From contig NC_134094.1 of the NCBI RefSeq assembly GCF_000715075.1, positions 76,738,838 to 76,802,837 of the forward strand: a stretch of 64,000 nt of DNA, read 5' to 3'. Of this stretch, positions 49,543 through 61,746 are shown piece after piece. The DNA comes from Nicotiana tabacum (lineage: Eukaryota; Streptophyta; Magnoliopsida; Solanales; Solanaceae). The notes beneath the pieces were generated by a model that did not search any database, was not told the DNA's origin, and saw nothing but the letters and a program-made list of their open reading frames with translations. A program made the translations under genes and the position numbers. The stretch's first letter is position 1, and every line of letters starts with the position of its first letter.

Positions 49543-50931
49543 TGACGAGCGCAAAACACACACTAAAATATACTCGCTAGTCGAATATAGTATAATATTA
49601 TATCGTATCCACAGGGATTGGAGTTAAACAGTATTTTTGTAATTTATAGCTTGGTTGCTATCCAAGATGATCAACAGTTGAGAATTATATGATTAAAAAC
49701 TATAATTAATTAAGAATCTAAAGCTAATTGACGAATGACAATCGAAACAAAAGTAAGAAAAGAAGATATCAATGGGAGAAAATAGGGATTGATTGGATAG
49801 GTGCAAGATAATTATTTGGGATTTAACTCTAGTTAATTCACTTCTAATGTTCAAGCGAGTCTCTCGAATTCACTCAATTATTAGTTCAAACGTTTAGTAG
49901 AAACTCCTCTCTCGATTAAGTCTCAATCTCACAATGTGAACCAATTTAAGCTCGGTGAAGATATGCAAGAGTTCGTAGTGGATTGGTCTTTAGAAGAACC
50001 TCTTTCGATTATCCTCCTAACTAGGTCTAAACAATAATTCAACTAGCCTCTTTCGATTACTAAGAAGAATCAATGAATTCAACAAACAAGATGATGCAAA
50101 AACATCACAAGTTATGCCTCTCTCGATTACATGAACATGTGATTATAGATGCAATAATTAAATCACCCAAAAATAATTCAATACATAAAAACTAGAGTTA
50201 ATATCCATAAACAAATATCAATACACCAAATCCATCAATCCCTAAAGAGAACTACTCCATAGATATGGAGTAATTCATCACAAATATAAAGAAAAGCATT
50301 AAACGATCCAAACTCTTGTCTTGATTGAGGATTGAATGATGAATTCCTTGTGCTTTGGCTTCTTCACCTTCTCTCTAGCCTCCTTAGGTCTTAGATGTGT
50401 CAAAAGTCCAGAAAATACCATTTTTTTATGTATTTATACCAAGTAGGGTCGGGCCCAAATGAAATCACCCTTTCCTAGACGAAATATGAAAACTTGCAAA
50501 CTTATTGCTTTTCATGCATCACACTGTGCGTAGCAGGGTGCGTAGCATTAGTGCGTATTCTTGACATACCCCAAAAACCCAGTCTCTGAAGTTTGCTATT
50601 TTCTGACAGATTTTTACACTGATGCGTCGCACTGTACGTAGCATTAGTGCATTTTTTCAGCAGATTATTCTTCTTTGAATTTTGACGCCCAGAAGTGATC
50701 CTCGACCCCCGAACACGATTCCGACTTATTCCTTTGGGCTTTTACTCAGACTTCAAAACTCCAGTTATCTCGAATTAGTTCCATAATATCTACATAGCTC
50801 GGAATCACTCCTACAAGGCATAAAATATATAATTAGTACAAAATACTAGCAATTAACGCTCAAACTCAATTAAAGTACAGTAAATTAGAATGTAATAAGT
50901 GACTAAAATATGAGATTATAGCCTACCATTA
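49543..50931 (-). repeat. 3' LTR of the non-autonomous element (1389 bp)
   Basis: Begins TGACGAGCGCAAAACAC and matches 53775-55146 closely. The last dinucleotide is TA where the other copy has CA. TATAAATA (minus) is at 50438-50431. Confidence 0.92.
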
Positions 50932-52541
50932 CCACCCCACACTTAAACTATTGCTCGTCCTCGAGCAGTCACACCACACTTTATATAGACACAACCTTAC
51001 TAAGAAACTATCCTAACTAATACATCAAGAATATTTAAAATAGACTAAGCACAATAGTCTAACATCTTCACCTCAAGAATTGACTCAAAAGCACCATGAA
51101 TTATTTACAACTCACTCACTTACTCTAATATAGAGGTCAATAACATTGTCTTTCCTTCGTGAATCAAGTGCACTCACCCAACAATAGAGAGTAGTTCCAC
51201 ACACAATAAAAATGAAGAATAATTAGGAACTCAAGATACAAAGAATTCACTCATCCTCAGAAACAACATGCACATGCCACAAAAGATGAACCATAAGCTT
51301 ACCCGTAGTGTATTACTCAACTAATCGAGCCCATTCAGTCAAGGATCAAATAGAACTTTCATTGGTTGTAATGTAAGTTACGGGACGGGTAGGATACATT
51401 TAGATATGAGAGTGACTACACCTCCCTAAGCACTTTAATACATACAATTTCATTCAAAACCCCACACTTATATCAAACCATAACTTCACCTTTACATCAA
51501 TATACATTAACTCTCAACTTATTTAAGCACAAATACATCAAGAGTTACCACTATCAAGGAATATTTTTCACAATCGTACAATTAATCTCTTTCTTTTTCT
51601 TTTTTTCCTTTTTTTTCAATTCATTTGGATCTTATTTTTTTAAAACAGTGCACCTTTTTCCTTATTTCAATAGTTTCACTCGAAAGCCAAACCAACTACC
51701 CCACACTTCAACTTTTACAAAGTTCATACCAAATTTAAGTGCTCATAAGAGGTAAATGATTCAAATAGATGGTCAATTCAAAGTTCAAACAAATGGGTAA
51801 GGCTTGTAATATGGTTGCCAAAAGAAACAGGATTACAGGCTCAACGGGATTAACTAAGATACATAGCAATTAGGTGGGTAAAAGCATATGACTGGCTCAA
51901 CAACGAAATGCCTATATCACTTCCCAGACTGAACAAAACTCCTATTTTGATTTGCAAACACTCGGGGCAAGTTCTAGACATCAAATGCAATGCACATAAT
52001 AAAACAAAAACCTCACACACAAATAGCACATAACTCACTCAAGATTTGGATGATCAAGACTCTCTAGTCAAAGAAGTTAAGAAAAGTTAAACTTATACAA
52101 TTTAAGGTGCTTATGCAAGAGTCAAAAACTAAGCCTAAGCGTCACAACTAAAGCACTCACTATTCTCAAGGCATAATAAAGTCAAGAGACATTGCTTCCA
52201 ATTCAAATCATAGCACAAGGTTTCTTACTTCTAAAAACAAAAACTAACTACACCCGGTTCAAATAAAACCCTTGGAAAAGATTTGCGGCACAAAGAAAAA
52301 CTAATGGGGAATTATTACACTACCTAATAAAAGAAAAGCTTTTTGTCTTTTTCTTTTGACTTAAATCCCTCAATAAATCTTAAATCCCTCAAGAAACCTG
52401 TCGAATGAAATCCATCGTCGGGAAAAATTAAAAATTTAAAAATTTTATGGTTTTTTTAATTTTTTCTATCTCTAACTACTAAAATTAATAAAACTAAAAT
52501 ACATATACATGTAGCATACAAATATCCCCTTACCCCACACT

Positions 52542-53162
52542 TTAAGTTGTGTCATGTCCCCATGACACACAATTAAAAAGCATAAGGTAAAGCAAACTTC
52601 CCTGAATTTTCTTCTTTTCCGAGAACTTATGAACTCCACCCCTAAATCTGAGTTCATTCCTCGTTTTTGCTCTTTGAAATTCTTTATGGAGCTCATTAAA
52701 CCCAATTCTTCTGAGGATAACTGCAAGACCCACTTTTTTCTTTTTTTTCTTGTCCTCATCTTGAGCGGTGAATTGCTCATTCATGATGATCCTTAACTTG
52801 TTTCTGCATTTTTTCACAGGATCAATCCATACATATTCCTGTAAATCTCCAAAAATAAAATTCACATGATCAAGATTGGAATAAGAAAACAAAGAAGAAA
52901 GGTCAAATGAATATTCCTCTGGTATGTCCAAGACTATTTGTTTCTCATTCTCTTCTACCAAATGTTGCAAATATGGAAAGGTGAATGGGGGTTTGAACTC
53001 TTCTTTCGTTATTTCACACTCAACCACAACCTTATTTTCAATCATCTCAGTTGAATCAGAGTCATCTTGAACAGTGAAAAGCTCTGTCTGTGGATGCTCA
53101 TCCTCTTGGGTAAGATCATTCTCACATGGTATCTCCTCCATATATTCACCATCACAACGCAA
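52542..53162 (-). CDS. Unidentified ORF in the non-autonomous element (206 aa)
   Basis: The open frame starts MRCDGEYMEEIPC and contains LFTVQDDSDSTEMIENKVVV, FPYLQHLVEENEKQIVLDIP, LQEYVWIDPVKKCRNKLR, a lysine run and LRRIGFNELHKEFQRAKTRN. No known domain is recognised. It is acidic in the first half and basic in the second. It lies downstream of the gag-like piece at 53575 and could be a gag C-terminal or a family-specific protein; whether it is translated is unknown. Confidence 0.4.
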   Translation of the reverse strand: MRCDGEYMEEIPCENDLTQEDEHPQTELFTVQDDSDSTEMIENKVVVECEITKEEFKPPFTFPYLQHLVEENEKQIVLDIPEEYSFDLSSLFSYSNLDHVNFIFGDLQEYVWIDPVKKCRNKLRIIMNEQFTAQDEDKKKKKKVGLAVILRRIGFNELHKEFQRAKTRNELRFRGGVHKFSEKKKIQGSLLYLMLFNCVSWGHDTT

Positions 53163-53257
53163 TGAGCTTTCTGAAAGTGTACTTATTATTTAACTTTCTT
53201 GCATTGTTAGGTTGTTCATGGCTTCATCATCTTGTGTAAATCTCTCTACCGGTTTAT

Positions 53258-53575
53258 TTATGAACTATACACAAGCTCTTCCAAACTACCATTCTCCCCT
53301 TGAGATGGATTTCTCACTTCGCTTCTATTCCAGTTATAATAAGGGTATTCATCCCAACCAGAGTCAAGATTGTGCCCATATGAATCCTCATACTTGTACG
53401 AACTAGAAACAGAGTGAGACTGTTCAAAATACGAACCATAGGAGGAATATATACCTGCTTGACAGTCAACCCATAGATGATTTTCACCGCATTTAAAATA
53501 CATAGCAGACCGCTGATAATATTCAGCTGCTAACTCTTCAACCATTTTCTTAGGCTGGTTACACTCCATCTTCAT
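53258..53575 (-). pseudogene. Gag-like zinc-knuckle fragment in the non-autonomous element
   Basis: The 105-residue frame starts MKMECNQPKKMVEELAAEYY and has MYFKCGENHLWVDCQAG, which keeps C, H and C of an Athila-like gag zinc knuckle but lacks the first cysteine. Tyrosine- and serine-rich sequence follows. It is the only trace of a canonical retroelement protein in this element. Confidence 0.5.
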
Positions 53576-53751
53576 AGCATTTAGAGTTCAATATCTACAA
53601 TATCTTCTCCAACTTATTAGGAATTACAAAACAAATCTTGAAAAGAAGTTAACTAATAAGAAAATAAAATAGAAAAGGAAAAAGAAAAAAAAACTAAAAC
53701 CTAATTCTTGAATTAGCACTACAAACTATTTTAAACACTATTGATTACCAA

Positions 53752-53769
53752 TCCCCGGAAACGACGTCA
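53752..53769 (-). promoter_or_regulatory. Primer-binding site, tRNA-Asp (Athila) type
   Basis: The minus strand reads TGACGTCGTTTCCGGGGA, five bases inside the 5' LTR. The Athila-group site complementary to tRNA-Asp is TGGCGCCGTTGCCGGGGA, so 15 of 18 agree. Confidence 0.75.
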
Positions 53770-53774
53770 AAATT

Positions 53775-55146
53775 TGACGAGCACAAAACATACACTAAAA
53801 TACTCGTTAGTCGAATATAGTATAATATAATATTGTATCCACAAGGATTGGAGTTAAACAGTATTTTCATAATTTATAGCTTGGTTGCTATCCAAGATTA
53901 TCAACAGTTGAGAATTATGTTATTAAAAACTAAAATTAAATAAGAATCTAAAGCTAATTGACGAATGACAATCGAAAGAAGATATCAATGAGAGAAAATA
54001 GGGATTGATTGGATAGATGCAAGATAATTATTTGGATTTTAACTCTAGTTAATTCACTTCTAATATTCAAGCGAGTCTCTCGAATTCACTCAATTATTAG
54101 TTAAAACGTTTAGTAGAAACTCCTCTCTCGATTAAGTCTCAATCTCACAATGTGAACCAATTTAAGCTCGGTGAAGATATGCAAGAGTTCGTAGTGGATT
54201 GGTCTTTAGGAGAACCTCTTTCGATTATCCTCCTAACTAGGTCTAAACAATAATTCAACTAGCCTCTTTCGATTACTAAGAAGAATCAATGAATTCAACA
54301 AACAAGATGATGCAAAAACATCACAAGTTATGCCTCTCTCGATTACATGAACATGTGATTATAAATGCAATAATTAAATCACTCAAAATAATTCAATACA
54401 TAAAAACTAGAGTTAATATCCATAAACAAATATCAATACACCAAATCCATCTATCCCTAAAGAGAACTACTCCATAGATATGGAGTAATTCATCACAAAT
54501 ATAAAGAAAAGCATTAAATGATCAAAACTTTTGTCTTGAGTGAGGATTGAATGATGAATTCCTTATGCTTTGGCTTCTCCACCTTCTCTCTAGCCTCCTT
54601 AGGTCTTAGATGTGTCAAAAGTCTAGAAAATACCGTTTTTCCATGTATTTATACCAAGTAGGGTCGGGCCCAAACAAAATCACCCTTTCCTAGCTGAAAT
54701 AGGAAAACATGCAAACTTATTGCTTTTCATGCATCACACTGTGCGTAGCATTAGTGCGTTTTCCTGACAGACCCCAAAAACCCAGTCTCTGAAGTTTGTT
54801 ATTTTCTGACAGATGTTTACACTGATGCGTTGCACTGTGCATAGCAGGGTGCGTAGCATTAGTGCATTTTTTCAGCAGATTATTCTTCCTTAAATTTTGA
54901 CGCCAAGAAGTGATACTCGACCCCCAAACACGATTCCGGCTTATTCCTTTGTAATTTTACTCAAACTTCAAAGCTCCAATTAGCTCGAATTAGTTCCATA
55001 ACATCTACATAGCTCGGAATCACTCCTACAAAGTATAAAACACACAATTAGTGCAAAATACTAGCAATTAACGCTCAAACTCAATTAAAGTGCAGTAAAT
55101 TGAAATGTAATAAATGACTAAAACATGAGATTATAACCTACCATCA
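53775..55146 (-). repeat. 5' LTR of the non-autonomous element (1372 bp)
   Basis: TG at 53775 to CA at 55146. The minus-strand TATA box TATAAATA is at 54653-54646. A repeated word TGATGCGT/TGCGTAGCATTAGTGC occurs near 54735-54865 (and 50525-50650 in the other LTR). Confidence 0.92.
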
Positions 55147-55151
55147 CTATT

Positions 55152-55560
55152 GCAAGTCTTTTCTTTCGTTTCTACTTGAGAAGATAGCACAAGGAAGGAA
55201 GCTTTGTCAGAGCATAAAAGAACGAACTTTCAAGGAGAGAGGCGTAAGAAAAAATAGATGGAAAGAAATTGGGAAAAATTGAAGCATAATACGTTATTTT
55301 GTCTACAATTAGTAATTACGTATATGATATGTAATCAAGAAGAAACCACTATAAAAGTGTTAAATATATTTAATATTAAGCATATATATGTAAAAGTTAT
55401 TGTCAAGCGCTGGATTGTGTTGGATAATTTGTTTTAGGGCTGAGCGCTTTGTACAAATGTCTAAGTTTATTAAAAATAGATACAGTCGAACCTCTCTATA
55501 ACAATATCATTGGAGATTTTATTTCCGGAATAATTATTCCAATATCATCGATCAAGCGAT
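55152..55560. other. Spacer before the TRIM
   Basis: No gene seen. From about 55486 it reads ACAGTCGAACCTCTCTATAA, a word typical of the end of a plant MITE family with GTTATAG-type internal repeats; similar GTTATAG words occur at 59209 and 62030-62155. Confidence 0.4.
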
Positions 55561-56626
55561 TGTAAACATCGAAATTTTAAAGGATCAAGCTAAATCCTAA
55601 ATTTAAGATACTACAAGACTCTTGAAATCCTAGGAGTCTATCAGGGTTTCTTGGAGGTTACTCTACCCTAAGCCTTAACGCACACCTATATAAAGGGATA
55701 CATATTCCCTTGAAGAGGCATCTCGAAAATCCCATAAACTCTTGGAATATTCACAAAGAGATCAAAATATGGCCGGATACTTCTTGACAATCAAATAGTT
55801 CAAGAAGCTGGAGATCAAATACATCCTAGGAGGTCTGCATCATCCTACATTCGAGAAATACACTGCTTCAACCCTCGAATCACGGAGATAATCAGGAGAG
55901 AAAAATCAAGGGAGAAACAGAATTGTACTCACAGTTGATTAGTAAAAATATTTTTCTCTTATTTTGTGATTGCAGTTTATTTTTTCATAATGACGAAAAT
56001 TTGTTGCAAACAAATTGGCACTCCTGGTCGGACCAGTTCTACCCTTCATCTCTTCCTCTTGTAAATCGAAAACTCCAAGTTTCAAAATCATTTGTTACGA
56101 TGGTCGAGTACTTCAAGTCTCGTCTTCAAGTTTCGGCAAGCCTACACCTCGACAAACCTTGAAATAGGGGGCATTTGTAGACATCAAAATTTCAACGGAT
56201 CAAAGATAAATCCTAAATTCAAGATACTACAAGACTCTTAAAATCTTAGGAGTCTATCAGGGTTTCTTGAAGGTTACTCTACTCTAAACCCTAACGCACA
56301 CCTATATAAAGGGATACATATTCCCTTGAAGAGGCATCTCGAAAATCTCACAAACTCTTGGGATATTCACAAAGAGATCAAAATATGGCCGAATACTTCT
56401 TGACAATCAAATAGTTCAAGAAGTTGGAGATCAAATACATCCCAGGAGGTCTGTATCATCCTACATTCGAGAAATATGCTGCTTCAGTCCTCAAATCACA
56501 GAGATAATCAGGAGAGAAGAATCAAGGGAGAAACATAATTGTACTCATAGTTGATTAGTAAAAAAGAATTTCTCTTATTTTGTGATTGTAGTTTATTTTT
56601 CATATGACGAAAATTTGTTGCAAACA
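55561..56626 (+). mobile_element. TRIM-like miniature LTR element (1066 bp)
   Basis: Direct repeats 55561-56012 (452 bp) and 56176-56626 (451 bp) start TGTAAACATC or TGTAGACATC and end GTTGCAAACA. The 163-bp interior starts with a PBS-like TTGGCACTCCTGGTCGG and ends with a polypurine tract AAATAGGGGGCATT right before the second repeat. A short frame starting MVEYFKSRLQ is in the interior and may be a leftover gag start. This is the definition of a terminal-repeat retrotransposon in miniature. Flanks GCGAT and ACACC do not match, so either borders moved or the element is recombinant. Confidence 0.8.
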
Positions 56627-56656
56627 ACACCTATAACGATATTTGACATTTAAATA

Positions 56657-59198
56657 TGTCATGACCCAAAACCCTAACTTGTCGTGATGGCACCTATCTC
56701 AATACTAGGTAAGCCGACAATATCAATAACCCACGATTTCCTTTAAATTTAAAAACATAACATTTAATACAATACCAAAAATCTAGCAATTTTCGATAGG
56801 ACACTCCCAAAACCTGGTGTCACTGAGTACATGAGCATCTAATATGAGTACAAGTCGGGAAAATACGGTCTATAATGGTCTGAGACCAGATGCAATGAAC
56901 AAGGAGATAGAGAAGGAGAGACAAGGTCTACGGAACACGACAGCTACCTCAAAATCTCCTGAAAATCAACTGCGTGAAATGATCAACACCCGCTATGTTC
57001 AGGAACACCTGGATCTGCATAAGAAGTGCAGGGTATAGTATGAGTACAACTAACTCAGCAAGTAATAATAATAACTAAGGAACTAAAGATAATGACGAGC
57101 TACACAGTCATAGTTCACTTTCAGTAGTTCCTACAAAGAATAGACATGCTTTTAAATCCGGCAGTTTAAGTCAAATCAATTTTATACAGTTCAATTTCAA
57201 GTAATCCGTATATAAATTCTTTCAGAGATTTTACAACAATAACAGATAGCAACCAAGTGCAACAACAAATACAAAGAAAGTACAGCCTCTCAGGCAACAG
57301 TCACTCGGCTCATCACAACAGCTCAACCACTCGGCTCTCAGCCCTCAACACTCACACTCAATGGGTATCCGCGCTCACTGGGGGTGTGTACAGACTCCGG
57401 AGGGGCTCCTACAGCCCAAGCTCCATAATCTGCACGTGCTATAATATCTTGCACGGACAACTCACGTGCCATAATATCCTTACCTCACTGACAGGCCCTC
57501 GGCCTTACTCAGTCCTCAACCTCTCAAGTCTCTCGGGCTCTCAGAAATCACAAAGATCATCCCAAACAAAGATAACATAGTATATCAACAAATATCCAGA
57601 AAGACTGAGGTATAATACGCAAGAAAAATCATGATTGAGTACAAGATAACAATTAGCAAATAATTCAACAAGTACGCGACCTCTACGAGTCTCAACAATA
57701 CTATAACATAGCCTAAGCATGATTTCTAACATGATTTATAGTCAAATTTCTTCAACACATAGAGATCATATAGCTAACAATAAATTATTCAACTTTACAG
57801 TTTCCCGGGACGGACCAGGTCACAATCCCCTCGGTGCACGCCCACACGCCCGTCGCCTAGCATGTGCACCACCTCCAAAATAATCACATGATACCAAAAT
57901 CCGGGGTTTCATACCCTTAAGACCAGCTTTATAATTGTTACTTACCTCAACCCGTATAATTATTTATTCTGCTATGCCCTTGCTACGAGAATTGGTCTCC
58001 GAAAGCCTCGTATCTAGCCACAATTAATTCGATTCAGTCAATACAAATTATTATAATTAATTCCATAAGAAAATACTAATTTTTCCAATAAAATCCGAAA
58101 TTAACTCAAAAATCGCCCGTAGGGCTCACGTCTCGTAACCCGACAAAAGTTACAGAATATGAATGCTCATCCAGCCACGAGTCCAACCATATAAATTTTA
58201 CCAAAATTGGACATCAACTCGACCCTCAAATCTTCAATTAAAGTCTATGAAAATTTCTACCATTTTCAACCCAATCCTTACCCATTTGAACTTAACAATC
58301 CTTCCACAACCTTATTGATATGTATACATAATACTCTTATACCCAAGAATCATACTATTAATCACCCATCTTTACTCCAAACCCGAAATTGAAGAATTGA
58401 GGAAAGAAATTCTTACCCCTTTGAAGCCCTAGCAAGATCCTTGTAAAATCTTCAAACCTTGAACAAGAATTGATGGATAAAAATCCTTTTTTATAATGAC
58501 TAAGTCTTCACTTTATCTCTCTAAAATGCTCTCACCTCTCTCTAAAATATCAGATTTTGGCTCAAAAATGAGCTTCAAGGGCTATAAATCGAAGTTGGGT
58601 CGAGTCAAAAATTAGAAAGAATGGAAGCTCCGACGCAGTTATGCGGTTGCATATGCAATCGCATAACAGGTATGCGGTCCGCATACCAGTCGCATAATTT
58701 GGCCTCCAAAGCTGGGCGTTACTGACCCGGTCTGCGGTCGCATAGTGCACCGCAGATTTTTCTTAAATCTTGCCCCTCACCTGATCCACTTTGCGATTAT
58801 TATGCGGTCCGCAGAGTGATTCTGCGACCGTATAGTGGTCGCAGAAATGACCCTTTTCCGACAAGGTTTTTCTTTACACATAGGTGCATTGTTCAACCCA
58901 AAAAGTCTGAGCAAGCTCGCCGCGAGAAATTTCTACAACCTTTGTACTAATTGATTTGCCTCGACACCAGAAAACCTTAATTTTCTTAGCAAAAATTCTC
59001 CGGGTCACTACACATACGTCAACATTTGGTCACCCTTTTCAACTAAATTTTGAAACCTTGGAACTAGGTATTCCAAAAATCTCACCGGACCCGAACCAAT
59101 TACCCCCGGCAAGTCACATAACAAAGGTAAAGCATAAATTGAGAAGTAAATGGGGGAATGGGGATGTAATACTCAAAATGACCGGTCGGGTCGTTACA
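56657..59198 (-). mobile_element. Solo LTR (2542 bp) of a chromovirus, TSD AAATA
   Basis: Plus strand from TGTCATGACCC (56657) to GGGTCGTTACA (59198); on the minus strand it starts TGTAACGACCCGACCGG, like element 2. A perfect AAATA duplication is at 56652-56656 and 59199-59203. A single unit with two CACGTG boxes is at 57435-57472 and a CpG-rich block of TATGCGGTCGCATA words at about 58632-58853. No internal region remains, so two LTRs recombined into one. Confidence 0.9.
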
Positions 59199-59203
59199 AA
59201 ATA

Positions 59204-59706
59204 ATAGTTGGCTGTTATAGGCAAAAAAGAGGAATAAAATCTATTTTTTATTTTTTTTTATGTTATAAAAATAACAAAATTATTTAAATTTTAAATCTTA
59301 GAGTTATGCATACTTCACTAACTAAACATTAAAGAAAGTTAATACAATTTCAATAAATGTATAAATGAATGTGTAAAGTTTTAAGCTCCAAGGCACATAT
59401 TTTAAATATACTTAAAAATTAAATTCTTTCGAGATTGATGGAGGAAATTTATAAGTGTAGCTTATTTAAGGAAGATTATAAGGAATCGAATCTTTGTCTC
59501 TTTGCTTGCTTTAAAGAATGGAGTTCGTACTCCTTATTCACATTGTTTTCTTTGTGAAAATTATTTATTAAATAAAAATAGAAGACAATGATATTTTTAG
59601 ATTGCAATATGTATTCGTATGTAATATTTTGTCATAATTATAGTATATTAAAGTATCAATTAAATATTTGGTCAAGATCTTTACATTTATTATTGGTAAT
59701 CACAAA
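59204..59706. other. AT-rich spacer after the solo LTR
   Basis: Starts with GTTGGCTGTTATAGGC, apparently the other side of the repeat entered by the solo LTR (see 55486). No gene was recognised. Confidence 0.35.
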
Positions 59707-59743
59707 TACTCCATCCGTCTCAAATTATTTGTTGTGATTTTTA

Positions 59744-60713
59744 GGGCTGTTCAAAATCGAACCGAAACCCTTAATCGAACAGAACCGATAGCTTATTGGC
59801 TTATTGGTATCGAATTATCGGGGTAATGGATTGTGAAAGGATTGAGATTTATAATTAACGGCTTAACGGTTTGGGGCGGATTACTCAATTTTCTTATCGG
59901 GTAAACCGTTAACCCGTTAAGAATTTTTATATTTATACTTTTACTCCTATATATATAAAGTACTATTGAAACCCTTATGTATTTACACTTTGTTTGACCA
60001 AAACAGGCTTGATGTCGATTTCTATCTGCCATAGGTACTTAAGAATGCATTACATATTAGATGGAAAAGCTGCCAAGACTTGTATCAGTTGGACTTCTTC
60101 CCTCGCAGAACAAACGGAAGAGGAATTCAAAGGAAAGGTTATCACTGAGGGGGTTGAAGTATGATGATCCTTTCTCGGACAATTCTTTGACATACAACTT
60201 AGCAAGTGTGGACAGTTGGTGGCCATTATATGTTCTAATACCTTTTGTTAGATGAACAAGAGGATGATTGATAAGTTTTATGGAATTGATCAGTGATCAT
60301 ATTATAGTGCAATGAACTAGAAGTACTTGACTGGATTGTCTGGTTTTATGTCCTTTTTTAAAATCTGCTTTTTTAGAAGAACGAATGTCCTTTTTTGTCT
60401 TGTGAAGAACGAATGTTTGATTGATCACTAAACTTGATTAATACGTGTATGAGTAGTCCTGAAGATTCTTCAATTCAAAAATACTGTTTGATTCGATCTT
60501 AGATGGTATTAAAAATTTGGTATTGATTTGAAATGTTTTGGTATTGATTGAATGATTGTTCAAAAAATTACTATTTGGTTTAACCGATAAGCCGCCCGAT
60601 AATTGTTAATCCGATACCAATCAGTCCGTTGTCTTATTGGATGGCTAGCGGATTACTACATTTATAATCTGATAACCGTTAAGCCGAACCGTTAAGCGTA
60701 ATTATCCCCCCTA
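59744..60713. mobile_element. DNA-transposon-like element rich in AACCGA words
   Basis: It starts GGGCTGTTCAAAATCGAACC and ends ATAATTATCCCCCC-like sequence. The ends contain inverted words such as ATCGAATTATCGGGG and CCGATAATTGTTAATCCGAT. This resembles non-autonomous hAT-like elements of plants that begin with GGGGTGTTCAAAACCGAACC. The inverted repeat is short and no 8-bp duplication was found, so the class is tentative. The middle (about 60000-60300) has a different composition and a 64-codon frame starting MEKLPRLVSVG. Confidence 0.5.
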
Positions 60714-60786
60714 GTAGTTTCTAAAAATAGTTGTCTCAAATTATTTGTCATGTTAGAAGTTCAAGACAAAATTAATTATTTTTTTC

Positions 60787-60803
60787 TCATTTTACCCTTA
60801 GTA
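60787..60803 (+). repeat. Left target duplication of the LINE (17 bp)
   Basis: TCATTTTACCCTTAGTA; the identical right copy is at 61747-61763. Confidence 0.9.
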
Positions 60804-61746
60804 CTTTTGGTCAGTTATCCAGGAGGACAGGGAGATCGACGAGAACGTCATACACCATATAGGGGTGGGATGGATGAAATGGAGGTTAACATTTAGAATA
60901 CTGTGTGATATGAAAGTTCTATCGATACTCAAAGGTAAGTTTTATAGAGCGGCGGTTACACCGACCATGTTGTATGGGGTAGAGTGCTGGCCGGTTAAGA
61001 ACTCACATATATAGAAGATAAAAGTAACAGAAATGAGGATGTTGAGGTGGATGTACGGGCACAATAGGATGGATAAGATTAGGAATGAAGATATTCGGGA
61101 CAAGGTGGGCGTGACTCCTATAGATGATAAGATGCGAGAAGCGAGGCTTAGATGGTTCGGGCATGTGCGGAGGAGAGGCCCTAATGCCCCGGTAAGAAGG
61201 TGTGAACGGTTGGCTTTGGCGGATACGAGAAGAGGTTGAGGGAGGATTAAGAAGTATTGGGGATAGGTGATCATGCAGGACATGACGTGACTTCAGATTT
61301 TCGAGGACATGGCCCTTGATAGGAATATGTGGAGATCGAACATTAGGGTTGTAGGTTATGAGGTAGTTGAGCATTTTTCTACTTTGTACCGGGTGTGAGG
61401 CTAGTCTGATAGGGTTTGTCTTAGACTGCTAGTGGTTAATGTTGTGTTCACACTATTCTTACATTTTTTATAGCATCGAGCCTTATTTACTGGTTATTGT
61501 TATTGCGTTTTATCTATTTTATGGTTCTTATGATGCTGTTATTATTTCTATAGTTTTTGTTGATGATACTTATATATTGTCTTTTTTTGTCCTTTTCGTT
61601 TTCTTGAGCCGAAGGTCTATCAGAAACAGCTTCTCTACTCCATCAGGGTATGAGTAAGGTCTGCGTACACACTACCCTCCCATACCCCTCACTTGTGGGA
61701 TTTTACTAGGTTGTTGTTGTTGTTGTTGTTGTTGTTATTGTTGCTG
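60804..61746 (+). mobile_element. 5'-truncated LINE with (GTT)n tail
   Basis: Plus-strand coding pieces around 60825-61340 match the C-terminal end of RTE-like plant LINE reverse transcriptases: KNSHI, then [20 protein letters not shown] and [20 protein letters not shown] (61033-61239). The 3' part (about 61610-61710) reads GGTAAGGTCTGCGTACACAC-like words and ends in GTT repeats (61712-61740). Identical 17-bp duplications flank the insert, the mark of target-primed reverse transcription. Most of the element is missing from its 5' side, and stops interrupt the rest. Confidence 0.9.
61610..61740 (+). repeat. 3' tail similar to the TS SINE family
   Basis: The block GTCTGCGTACACACTACCCT followed by a TTGTTG run is the 3' end I recall for the tobacco TS SINE. 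Here it is attached to LINE coding sequence, as expected if the SINE borrows the LINE tail. Confidence 0.6.

Larger units (their letters stand above)
49543..55146 (-). mobile_element. Non-autonomous LTR retrotransposon (5604 bp) with TSD CTATT
   Basis: Two nearly identical LTRs (49543-50931 and 53775-55146) enclose 2.84 kb with no protease, RT or integrase. A perfect CTATT duplication is at 49538-49542 and 55147-55151. The minus orientation is set by the PBS beside the right LTR, the polypurine-like AAGTGTGGGGTGG (minus) beside the left LTR, and minus-strand TATA boxes in both LTRs. The PBS matches the Athila-type tRNA-Asp primer site at about 15 of 18 bases. It must borrow enzymes from an Athila/Tat-group partner, so it is a LARD or TR-GAG type element. 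Confidence 0.9.
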
